This document shows, piece after piece, positions 1-5,457 of a DNA stretch of 5,510 bases. The notes below the pieces were generated by a model, which ran no database searches, had not been told where the DNA came from, and worked only from the letters and a program-made list of their open reading frames with translations. How positions within the stretch are numbered: the stretch's first letter is position 1; each line of letters begins with the position of its first letter. Where the stretch lies: NCBI GenBank assembly GCA_937901435.1, contig CALGTJ010000657.1, positions 1-5,510 of the forward strand. Direction: 5' to 3'. The DNA comes from an uncultured Rhodobacter sp. (lineage in GTDB: Bacteria; Pseudomonadota; Alphaproteobacteria; Rhodobacterales; Rhodobacteraceae). Both the position numbers and the translations under genes were made by a program.

Positions 1-37
1 TCCCTCATTGATTCAGAGATCAACAAACCGCGCAAGA

Positions 38-54
38 GGGGGTGAGTAATTACG
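38..54 (+). repeat. Left copy of 17-bp inverted repeat / candidate shared regulatory motif
   Basis: GGGGGTGAGTAATTACG is repeated exactly, in inverted orientation, at 5458-5474. It contains the palindromic 8-mer GTAATTAC. The copy points toward the envelope-protein gene and ends 107 bp before its GTG start. The flanking sequence differs from that of the right copy apart from G-richness. I cannot assign it to a known regulator. It could be an operator, part of a conserved 5' element, or the edge of a dispersed repeat. Confidence 0.6.
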
Positions 55-147
55 GGTAGTCTGTTTTTGCGCTTTTTTTAATGAATCTTAAGTCGGATGA
101 TCAAATAATCCCTGATCTTGTCTGCCTCCGTGTTAGACTTTTTAAAC

Positions 148-156
148 AGGAAGAGG
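148..156 (+). promoter_or_regulatory. Ribosome binding site deciding the GTG 162 start
   Basis: AGGAAGAGG is a strong Shine-Dalgarno match. It lies 5 nt before GTG 162 but 20 nt before ATG 177 in the same frame. The spacing favours GTG 162 as the start of the envelope protein. Confidence 0.6.
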
Positions 157-161
157 TTAAC

Positions 162-698
162 GTGACGGAGTTTCTCATGCGTTCAAAACATATCTTAACG
201 GCCGCTCTTGCCACGGCCATCACTGCTGCCCCTGTTACTCGTGCAAGTGCGGACGCGGGCAATCTTGTCGGTGGCATCGTTGGGGGCATTATTGGGGGCG
301 CGCTGGTCAACAGCGCTAATAAACGGCCGACACAGCGTGTCTATGTCAAACCCACCTATTCGAACCCAAGGTACAGCGCGACGCGCACGGCCAATCGAGA
401 GACCCAGACCGCGCTCAATTATTTTGGCTACCCCGCCGGGACACCCGATGGGGTGCTGGGCAGTAAGTCGCGGGCTGCCGTTTCGGCCTATCAGGCATAC
501 ATGAGCTTTCCGATTACGGGAAACCTGAACCAGTTCGAGCGCGATATTCTGGTCGGTGCCTACACCCGCGGCATCAGCGGTGGCTATGATACGACCCAGT
601 TGATTGCCCGTGACCCGGATGGCGTGAAGGCGCTGTTGGTCGCGCAGCGCGATATCATGACCGGCGGCAACACTGCGCCGCGCCGCACTGCCGGATAA
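162..698 (+). CDS. Secreted glycine-zipper / peptidoglycan-binding-like protein, N-terminal part ended by an in-frame stop
   Basis: The product is 178 residues if translation starts at GTG 162; ATG 177 would give 173. Residues 1-30 form a signal peptide: a short basic stretch (R-S-K-H), a hydrophobic run rich in Leu, Ala and Thr, and a likely cleavage site after A-S-A at residue 30, so the protein should be exported to the periplasm. Residues 35-49 are a glycine zipper of repeated G-G-I/V units, as in small envelope proteins that insert in or associate with membranes. Residues 77-130 resemble a PG_binding_1 domain: a helix beginning N-R-E-T-Q, then Y-F-G-Y-P-A-G-T-P-D-G-V-L-G, which is the usual L/F-G-x-x-x-G-x-x-D-G-x-x-G core, then S-R-A-A-V-x-x-Y-Q. 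The role is inferred to be cell-wall association; no catalytic residues are seen. The frame continues open past the TAA, so this is probably only the front of a longer protein. Confidence 0.75.
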   Translation: MTEFLMRSKHILTAALATAITAAPVTRASADAGNLVGGIVGGIIGGALVNSANKRPTQRVYVKPTYSNPRYSATRTANRETQTALNYFGYPAGTPDGVLGSKSRAAVSAYQAYMSFPITGNLNQFERDILVGAYTRGISGGYDTTQLIARDPDGVKALLVAQRDIMTGGNTAPRRTAG

Positions 699-902
699 GC
701 CGGTCTGCCGCTAGAGGTCTCTGACGCGGTCGACGAGATCGCCGAAAGCTCTGATCCCTCTCCGGAACAACTGCTGCAACGCTCTGGGTTCATTCAGCTT
801 GCTGATCTGAACGGAGACGGGAACAACGATTATATCCTCGACACGTCCTTTGCAGGCTCGTCCTTTTGGTGCAACGCGGCGCAGTGCAAGACGCTGGTCT
901 TT

Positions 903-1817
903 GTGTCGACACCCAATGGCTATGCGCGGAACGATCTGTTGCAGGCAAACCCGATCCCTGCCAGCTTTAGCTGCATCGGCTCAAGCTGTGTGATCGCCAA
1001 GCCAGAGACCATAAACGAAACCGTCATGGCCTCGACCCAGCCTGTCCCTGAGGTGTCGATCATCCCAGAGACATCGCTGACCTCCGGCGGTGGCCTGCCG
1101 TTGTTCAACGTTCCGACGGCAACGGTGTCGCTGGCCAGCCATTGCGCAAAGGTCGGTATGCTGACCAATGCCAACGGTGGGTTCACCAATGCGGCGACGA
1201 TGACTGACCCCAAGATGGTCCTGAACGAGCAATTCTGCCTCGCCCGCGCCTATGCAATGGACGCAGAGAAGCAGATGATCGCCAGCATGGGCATCACAAC
1301 CGCTCAGGTCGATGGTCAATGTCGCCAGTATGGCGAGGCTCTCAAGGTCTATGTCAATTCTTATGGTGTGAAATCGCGCGGCGATGTGATGCGTGACGTT
1401 GGGAGTTTCGTGCTGAGTTCCGGTATGGATGCAGCCCAGCTAAGCGCGACGGCCAAGATCTGCCTCGGGGCTGGCTATCGGTTAGACGACATGAACATTG
1501 CCATCGGCACCGGTCTTTTGCTGGTGGTGCTGGGCGAGGCACCATATGGCGAGTTGATGGGCCACCATCTGAGCCTTGGGTTCGGCGTGTCAGAGCGTTT
1601 TGACCTCGCAATGCCATGGTATGGCGAAGCGATGAGCGCCATCGGCAGCGGTACGCCCGCAGTCTTTGCCCCAGACCAGTTCGATCGCACCGCGCTGGTC
1701 CAAGACGCGGTAGGCGCGATGGCGGGCGGCGGCAAGCCTGTGCTGAAACCGATTGAGACTTCGGGGATCAAGGCAAAGTTGCCGACCTTTGGCGTCTCTG
1801 AAAAGAAATCCCGCTAA
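903..1817 (+). CDS. C-terminal part of the same envelope protein, open frame 699-1817, no good start of its own
   Basis: GTG 903 is the first conventional start codon in this frame and would give 304 residues, but it has no Shine-Dalgarno sequence and cuts into an evidently coding stretch. The frame from 699 to 902 already encodes protein-like sequence: an acidic helix (V-D-E-I-A-E-S-S-D-P), then Q-L-A-D-L-N-G-D-G-N-N-D, a D-x-N-x-D-G-x-x-D loop of the kind that binds calcium in EF-hand-like and FG-GAP-like repeats, then two Cys residues about six apart. Beyond 903 there is a Thr/Pro-rich linker, then a mainly helical region with further Cys residues and a Gly/Leu/Val-rich stretch (I-G-T-G-L-L-L-V-V-L-G). 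I recognise no enzyme motif. If expressed alone it would lack the signal peptide, so a separate functional gene is unlikely. Confidence 0.5.
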   Translation: MSTPNGYARNDLLQANPIPASFSCIGSSCVIAKPETINETVMASTQPVPEVSIIPETSLTSGGGLPLFNVPTATVSLASHCAKVGMLTNANGGFTNAATMTDPKMVLNEQFCLARAYAMDAEKQMIASMGITTAQVDGQCRQYGEALKVYVNSYGVKSRGDVMRDVGSFVLSSGMDAAQLSATAKICLGAGYRLDDMNIAIGTGLLLVVLGEAPYGELMGHHLSLGFGVSERFDLAMPWYGEAMSAIGSGTPAVFAPDQFDRTALVQDAVGAMAGGGKPVLKPIETSGIKAKLPTFGVSEKKSR

Positions 1818-1828
1818 ACATGGCGGAC

Positions 1829-1859
1829 CTCAGCCGGGCCAAACCACGGTCCGGCTGAG
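1829..1859 (+). terminator. Hairpin terminator after the envelope-protein gene
   Basis: CTCAGCCGGGCC (1829-1840) pairs with GGTCCGGCTGAG (1848-1859) over 12 bp with one G-T pair, around the 7-nt loop AAACCAC. It starts 12 nt after the stop at 1817. The following sequence is AAATTTGAAAACTCTCTC, pyrimidine-rich further on but without a clean U tract. It is a strong stem and a plausible intrinsic terminator, separating the gene from the tRNA. Confidence 0.65.
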
Positions 1860-1938
1860 AAATTTGAAAACTCTCTCTTTCCCTCTTCACATGGCGGTAG
1901 ACCTCGGCTAAGAGACCGCTACTCCAAGTCATGGACAT

Positions 1939-2025
1939 GCGGTCGTGGCGGAATTGGTAGACGCGCAGCGTTGAGGTCGCTGTGGGGTAACACCCGTGCG
2001 AGTTCGAGTCTCGCCGACCGCACCA
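1939..2025 (+). tRNA. tRNA-Leu (anticodon GAG), CCA encoded
   Basis: A full class II cloverleaf can be drawn. The acceptor stem GCGGTCG (1939-1945) pairs with CGACCGC (2015-2021). The D arm contains AATTGGTAGA. The anticodon stem CAGCG/CGCTG encloses the loop TTGAGGT with GAG at 1973-1975. A long variable arm spans about 1983-1997 (GGGT/ACCC stem). The T arm is GCGAG-TTCGAGT-CTCGC (1998-2014). Discriminator A2022 is followed by encoded CCA (2023-2025). The long variable arm and A discriminator are typical of tRNA-Leu, and GAG reads CUC and CUU. No duplicated tRNA 3' end was seen nearby, so there is no sign of integration at this site within the window. Confidence 0.95.
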
Positions 2026-2375
2026 TTTCTTATTGACCTGCCGTGTTTGGTCAAAGTTGGGCAGGTTTAGAGAAACACAATCACCTGCTCCCTCAATATA
2101 CTCAACCAGTCACGTCCACTGTCGGCCATTTCGCTCTCCATGACAAACGCGAAACACAAAGCGCATGTCTTTGGATTGCTGAAGCCGACCGACAATGGAA
2201 GCTGACTTGTCGATCTGGCACTGCTCATACCTTTCAGATAGCCACCATTCGCGCAGTCTGTGGCAGTGCGGACTTTGAACCCCACGCCGAGCTGCACGCG
2301 CACCACGGCGGGCACAGATATCGGGTTTATGCTCTCTGCTCTGGCATCACTGCTTATGCTGTTGGTCTTGGCGGA
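2026..2375. other. 350-bp intergenic stretch without a convincing gene
   Basis: This lies between the tRNA and the 3' end of the convergent thiamine-diphosphate enzyme gene. A 7-bp dyad, ACCTGCC (2036-2042) and GGCAGGT (2060-2066) with a 17-nt loop, might end the tRNA transcript but lacks a U tract. A plus-strand frame from GTG 2043 stays open but runs far into the antisense of the enzyme gene. A minus-strand frame (2067-2315) is rich in Ser, Cys and Arg without a recognisable fold. Neither has a good ribosome binding site. A short plus frame (GTG 2266 to TAG 2388) ends in a hydrophobic peptide but also overlaps the enzyme gene. Confidence 0.6.
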
Positions 2376-4085
2376 TCATGGGGAATAGGGAACATCCGGG
2401 CGCACGATCAGCGGCCAAGGGCTTGTCTCTGCGTCTGGCTCAAGCTGCACTTCTATCAGGGCTGGAACATCCTCGGCGATGGCCTGTTTTAGCACCGGTG
2501 CGAGTTCTGCTGGCGAGCCGACACGATAGCCTTTCACGCCGCTGGCTTGTGCGAGTTGCAGGTAATCGACGCCGGGCAGATCGCTTGCAAGGGTTCTGCC
2601 CGCAAAATTTGTGATCTGGTCGCGCCTGACATTGCCGTAAGAGCGGTTGTTAAAGACAATCGCAACAACGCCGATGCCATGCTGCGCTGCTGTCGAAAGT
2701 TCAGAGGCCGCAAACATGAACCCGCCATCCCCCAAGATGGTGACGACCGCTTTTTCAGGGCATCCCACCTTTGCGCCAAGCGCCGTTGGATAGGCAAATC
2801 CCAAATTTCCTTGATAACCAGAGGTGATGTAGGTGCGAGGCGCATAAACGGGCCACGCAAAATACGAGGCATATCCGGCCTGACACATGTCCTTGACCAG
2901 AATGCCGTCGCGGGGCAGGGCGGTTCGGATGACGTCGAGATAGGACACCTGCGGCTGGATATTGGCGACCTGTTCTACCGACCTTTCGCGCGCCTCTGAG
3001 ATCCGCTTGCGATTGCCGGTTATGGCAAAGCCCTCGGCGCGCAGTGCATCCGAAAGGGCCGCCGCGCCTATGGCGGCATCAGAAATAATCCCCGCATCAG
3101 GCTTGAGCCTTAGCAATTCTTCGGGTTCGATGTCGATGCGGATCAGTTGTCGCGGTGCCGCAAGCCTGTCGGAGGCGTCCATCATCCCGCGCCATCGCAT
3201 CGCCTGCATTTCGCATCTTGATCCAATGCCGATCAGAACATCGGTATCGCGCCACAGTTCATAGGCCTCTACCGAAGTGACGCAAAGCGGGTGATCGGCC
3301 GGGACAACACCTCGCCCGCCGCGAAACGCGGTCACAGGCGCGTCCAGCATCTCTGCCAGTTCCAGAACCTCGCGACCCGCGTGTTGTGCGCCCGATCCCA
3401 CCATGATCATTGGGCATTTTGCAGCCTTGAGCAGTGCAACCGCAGCCGCAATGCATGCAGGATCCACAAGGTCGCCCGGCGTCGTCCACGCGGACCCGCC
3501 CTCTGGCCCGGAATCTGGGCCAGAATCGGAGCCCGAACCTAGGCCAGAATCTGACACAGGTGCTGCTTGCGCCATCGTATCCCAGCACATTTCCAGCGCC
3601 ACCGGGCCGGGCCGCCCGGTCGTCATCCGGTGAAAGGCCTCGTCAACCAACGCCTTCGCCGCCGTGGCATTGGGAATACGCTCTGCCCATTTGATAAAGG
3701 AATTCAATGTCGCCCGCTGATCCGGGATTTCATGCAGATGGCCGCGTCCCCGTCCCATAAAGGGTGAGGGAACCTGTCCCGTAAGCAGCAACAGCGGCGC
3801 ATTTATGGCAACAGCCGTGCAAAGCGCCGCCCCCGTATTCAGCACGCCCGGACCCGGCACGACAGAAAAAACGCCGGGCCGTCCCGTCGCCCGCGCATAG
3901 CCCATGGCCATATAGGCCACCGCCTGTTCGTGCCTCGGCCCGATGACCCGGATCGAGTTTTCCATCCGCTTCAGCGCATCCATCAAGGGATAAGTCTGCA
4001 CCCCCGGCAAGGCAAAAACCGTATCGACCCCATGCTCTGAAATCGCATGGGCGATCGCTTCGCCCCCTGTCATGGCTTTGGTCAT
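2376..4085 (-). CDS. Thiamine-diphosphate-dependent enzyme, acetolactate-synthase-like superfamily
   Basis: The product is 569 residues, the usual length for the acetolactate synthase/pyruvate oxidase/decarboxylase superfamily. Three domains are visible: an N-terminal pyrimidine-binding domain (about 5-170) with the activating Glu in R-H-E-Q (E53); a central domain (about 208-345); and a C-terminal pyrophosphate-binding domain (about 385-548) with G-D-G-G-F at 452-456 and N-N at 479-480, the GDG-X24-NN cofactor and metal motif. It should be a cytoplasmic decarboxylase or carboligase acting on a 2-oxo acid. Where true acetolactate synthases carry D-A-F-Q-E after the T-G-Q-V-P segment, this protein has G-H-L-H-E (115-119), so branched-chain amino-acid synthesis is doubtful and the substrate is unknown. 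Residues 179-194 form a low-complexity Ser/Gly/Asp linker from a DNA tandem repeat. ATG 4085 is preceded by AGGAA with a 7-nt spacer. No small regulatory subunit gene is adjacent. Confidence 0.9.
   Translation of the reverse strand: MTKAMTGGEAIAHAISEHGVDTVFALPGVQTYPLMDALKRMENSIRVIGPRHEQAVAYMAMGYARATGRPGVFSVVPGPGVLNTGAALCTAVAINAPLLLLTGQVPSPFMGRGRGHLHEIPDQRATLNSFIKWAERIPNATAAKALVDEAFHRMTTGRPGPVALEMCWDTMAQAAPVSDSGLGSGSDSGPDSGPEGGSAWTTPGDLVDPACIAAAVALLKAAKCPMIMVGSGAQHAGREVLELAEMLDAPVTAFRGGRGVVPADHPLCVTSVEAYELWRDTDVLIGIGSRCEMQAMRWRGMMDASDRLAAPRQLIRIDIEPEELLRLKPDAGIISDAAIGAAALSDALRAEGFAITGNRKRISEARERSVEQVANIQPQVSYLDVIRTALPRDGILVKDMCQAGYASYFAWPVYAPRTYITSGYQGNLGFAYPTALGAKVGCPEKAVVTILGDGGFMFAASELSTAAQHGIGVVAIVFNNRSYGNVRRDQITNFAGRTLASDLPGVDYLQLAQASGVKGYRVGSPAELAPVLKQAIAEDVPALIEVQLEPDAETSPWPLIVRPDVPYSP
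3505..3552 (-). repeat. Four 12-bp tandem repeats inside the enzyme gene
   Basis: Four consecutive 12-bp units (3505-3516, 3517-3528, 3529-3540, 3541-3552) follow a consensus close to GGGCCAGAATCT on the plus strand, with two to four changes each. In the gene they encode D-S-G-L, G-S-G-S, D-S-G-P and D-S-G-P, the flexible linker between the first and central domains. Because the unit is a multiple of three, copy changes would keep the frame. Confidence 0.7.
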
Positions 4086-4092
4086 ACTGGCG

Positions 4093-4097
4093 TTCCT
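4093..4097 (-). promoter_or_regulatory. Ribosome binding site of the thiamine-diphosphate enzyme gene
   Basis: AGGAA on the minus strand lies 7 nt before ATG 4085. It fixes the first of two nearby in-frame ATG codons (the second is codon 5) as the start. Confidence 0.6.
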
Positions 4098-4167
4098 GTC
4101 ACGTTAGAGGAGGTGCGGATTGTCTATCCCGCAAGTCTAGTCCGCGCCATTGATCGGACACAACCGT

Positions 4168-4219
4168 TTTGCTTTTGCCGCAAAGCAAATTGCCCAAGCA
4201 GTCGCAGGGGGCGGCCCTG
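4168..4219 (-). promoter_or_regulatory. Two dyads between the regulator and enzyme genes
   Basis: In the 138-bp gap, TTTGCTTT (4168-4175) and AAAGCAAA (4182-4189) form a perfect 8-bp inverted repeat around 6 nt. Nearer the regulator's stop, CAGGG (4205-4209) and CCCTG (4215-4219) form a 5-bp dyad around 5 nt. Together they could help end the regulator transcript, although neither is followed by a U tract. Alternatively the AT-rich dyad, about 80 bp upstream of the enzyme start, could be an operator. Confidence 0.35.
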
Positions 4220-4223
4220 ATCC

Positions 4224-4943
4224 TTAGGCGTCGCCGAGCGTCAGCGTCACCCGATCTCCGGCGAACCAGCTTATCCCGTATTCCACCGGCTGCCCTTCGG
4301 CATCCACGTTGATCCCAACTGTGCGCAGCATCACCGCGCCTTCGGACAGGCGCAAATGCAAGGCCTGCGTGGCGCTGGCGGTTTCGGCCGTGATCCGGGT
4401 CGAGGCGCGGCGGTAATCGGCCACGCCTTCGCCGCGCAACGCCTCTGTGACGCTGCCGCCCGCGCGCAGCCTTTCCAGCAGGCCTGCAAAGCGGGCGGCG
4501 GGAAACACGCTGCGAAACACGGCAAGCGGTTGGCCGTCCGACAGGCTAAGCCCGTCATAGACCAGCACCTCGTCGCCCAGTTCCAGCCGCAAGGCCTGAG
4601 CCTCGGCCCGGTCTGCTGCGCGGCGTTCCATAGACAGGACCTCTTTTCCCGGCAATCTGCCTTGGGCGGCGAGGTTTTCGTGATAGCGCACCCGTTGCCC
4701 CAGCGCATAGTCGGTCGGCTTTTGCGCGACAAACACGCCCGCGCCGCGCCGCGCGTGGACCAGCCCCAGCTCTGCCATTTCGCCCAAGGCGCGGCGTACC
4801 GTATGGCGGTTGACCCCAAATCGCGCGGCCAGTTGCGCCTCTGTCGGCAATTTATCTCCGGGGGCATAGCGTGCCTGCGCCAGATCTTCTGTCAGATCTC
4901 GGGCGATGGATTTCCACACAGGCTGGCGCGCGGGCTTTGACAT
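4224..4943 (-). CDS. phnF: PhnF-like GntR-family transcriptional regulator (HutC/UTRA subgroup)
   Basis: The product is 239 residues from ATG 4943. Residues about 8-72 are a GntR winged helix-turn-helix: I-A-R-D-L, Y-A-P-G-D-K-L-P-T-E-A-Q-L-A, R-F-G-V-N-R-H-T-V-R-R-A-L (recognition helix), then G-L-V-H-A-R-R-G-A-G-V-F-V (wing). Residues about 95-236 are a UTRA effector-binding domain, ending with E-Y-G-I-S-W-F-A-G-D-R-V-T-L. The whole sequence reads like Rhodobacteraceae PhnF, the repressor next to C-P lyase (phosphonate) operons; the family assignment is firm, the PhnF name and effector less so. No phn genes lie in the window. The frame extends to TTG 4961, but only ATG 4943 has even a weak GGA at suitable spacing. 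A palindrome just upstream suggests autorepression. The enzyme gene begins 138 bp downstream on the same strand and could be a target, which is inference. Confidence 0.85.
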   Translation of the reverse strand: MSKPARQPVWKSIARDLTEDLAQARYAPGDKLPTEAQLAARFGVNRHTVRRALGEMAELGLVHARRGAGVFVAQKPTDYALGQRVRYHENLAAQGRLPGKEVLSMERRAADRAEAQALRLELGDEVLVYDGLSLSDGQPLAVFRSVFPAARFAGLLERLRAGGSVTEALRGEGVADYRRASTRITAETASATQALHLRLSEGAVMLRTVGINVDAEGQPVEYGISWFAGDRVTLTLGDA

Positions 4944-4963
4944 TGGGCAGATCCGGGGCAAAG

Positions 4964-4978
4964 CGACAAAAAATGTCG
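4964..4978 (-). promoter_or_regulatory. Palindrome CGACA-N5-TGTCG, candidate operator of the PhnF-like regulator
   Basis: CGACA (4964-4968) and TGTCG (4974-4978) flank an A5 spacer (T5 in the gene's sense), with a G-T extension outward. The centre is about 28 bp upstream of ATG 4943. GntR/HutC proteins usually bind short dyads of this size near their own promoter, so this is a reasonable autoregulatory operator. Its sequence does not match an operator I know for PhnF. Confidence 0.45.
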
Positions 4979-4988
4979 TCGCCGCCCT

Positions 4989-5016
4989 GTTCTAACCCAT
5001 CGTCAACGGCTTGCAA
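4989..5016 (-). promoter_or_regulatory. Possible sigma-70-type promoter of the PhnF-like regulator
   Basis: On the minus strand TTGCAA (5011-5016) and TAGAAC (4989-4994) are 16 bp apart, each matching 4 of 6 consensus bases. Transcription would start near 4982, placing the palindrome just downstream, as in steric repression. The matches are weak and such pairs occur by chance. Confidence 0.3.
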
Positions 5017-5018
5017 CC

Positions 5019-5057
5019 CGCAGTGGCACCGCACCGTAGCACCCCACCGTAACACCG
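5019..5057. repeat. Short 13-bp tandem repeat, three degenerate copies
   Basis: CACCGTAGCACCC (5032-5044) is followed directly by CACCGTAACACCG (5045-5057), identical at 11 of 13 positions. The preceding 13 bp (5019-5031) match at 9 positions. It lies between the regulator and the small membrane protein gene, upstream of the proposed promoter. Confidence 0.45.
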
Positions 5058-5084
5058 CAGGCGACGCCGGATCCAAAACGGGGT

Positions 5085-5345
5085 TCAGCGCAGTTCCCGG
5101 CGCATATGGCCAGAGACCTGTCCCGCGCGCAGCTTTGGCGTGGTGTCGGGGTCAGGCCTGTTCTGTTCGCGCCCGAACAGCAATCGGTTGGCCAGCTTTT
5201 GAAGCAGAAACACACCAGTCACAAATCCGGCCAGCGCAAAGATCAGCGACCAGCCCCCCAGATCGACACAGGCCCCGTCCGCCCCCATAAAAAGCGCACG
5301 CAGCAGGCTAACCGTTTCCTGACAGGTGGGTTGGATTGCAAACAT
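5085..5345 (-). CDS. Small single-pass membrane protein of unknown function
   Basis: The product is 86 residues. Residues 1-30 are a short N-terminal part with two Cys (8 and 26). Residues about 32-50 form one hydrophobic helix (W-S-L-I-F-A-L-A-G-F-V-T-G-V-F-L-L), followed by K and R residues and a polar, basic, Pro-containing tail of about 30 residues ending in R-R-E-L-R. The positive-inside rule predicts a cytoplasmic C terminus and periplasmic N terminus. GGAG (5353-5356) lies 7 nt before ATG 5345, a good ribosome binding site. I do not recognise the family. It is the first inward-reading gene from the right copy of the 17-bp repeat. It lies 141 bp upstream of the regulator gene and is probably transcribed separately. 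Confidence 0.65.
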   Translation of the reverse strand: MFAIQPTCQETVSLLRALFMGADGACVDLGGWSLIFALAGFVTGVFLLQKLANRLLFGREQNRPDPDTTPKLRAGQVSGHMRRELR

Positions 5346-5457
5346 CTGGACACTCCGCTTGACCTGCGGCCATCCTGCTCTGCAATCCCGGCAAAATCAT
5401 GACCGCAAACCTGCGGCACTGGGGCAGGGTCCCTGTCAGGCGATCTCAAATGTCACA
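5346..5457 (-). promoter_or_regulatory. Leader region of the small membrane protein with repeated dyads
   Basis: Between the right 17-bp repeat and ATG 5345, the plus-strand 9-mer ACCTGCGGC occurs twice (5362-5370 and 5409-5417). Each copy is part of a small dyad: CCGCA/TGCGG (5403-5407 and 5412-5416) and CCGC/GCGG (5355-5358 and 5366-5369). The second includes two bases of the GGAG ribosome binding site. An 11-bp palindrome CAGGGTCCCTG lies at 5425-5435. No clear promoter was identified. Confidence 0.35.

Larger units (their letters stand above)
162..1817 (+). pseudogene. Whole envelope-protein gene interrupted by TAA at 696-698
   Basis: The N-terminal frame and the long frame after it are in phase: codons 699-902 follow the TAA directly and contain no ATG, GTG or TTG. 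Read through the stop, the gene has 552 codons, counting the internal and final stops. It encodes a signal peptide, glycine zipper, peptidoglycan-binding-like domain, a D-L-N-G-D-G-N-N-D loop near residues 215-223, and a large C-terminal region. From memory, Rhodobacteraceae encode peptidoglycan-binding proteins of about 500-550 residues with this order of parts; I could not check this. Around the stop the protein reads T-A-G-(stop)-A-G-L-P-L-E, so a change from TAT or TAC (Tyr) to TAA is the simplest origin. No other stop or frameshift is seen over 1.1 kb, so the lesion is recent, a sequencing error, or suppressed. Confidence 0.6.

Noticed and set aside
118..146. Promoter-like pair TTGTCT-N17-TTTAAA
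   Set aside because: Transcription would begin inside or just before the ribosome binding site at 148-156, leaving no room for a leader.
81..161. Upstream extension of the envelope protein to ATG 81
   Set aside because: It would place 27 non-signal-like residues before the signal peptide. The strong AGGAAGAGG at 148-156 fits GTG 162.
2266..2388. Small plus-strand frame (41 codons) ending in a hydrophobic peptide
   Set aside because: Weak GTG start without a ribosome binding site, overlap with the enzyme gene's 3' end, and no known family; the hydrophobic stretch alone is not enough.
2043..2492. Plus-strand open frame of 149 codons after the tRNA
   Set aside because: No ribosome binding site, no recognisable domain, and its last third is antisense to the 3' end of the well-supported thiamine-diphosphate enzyme gene.
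4356..4940. Long plus-strand frame of 194 codons antisense to the regulator gene
   Set aside because: A typical shadow frame of GC-rich coding DNA; the minus-strand translation has clear GntR and UTRA domains.
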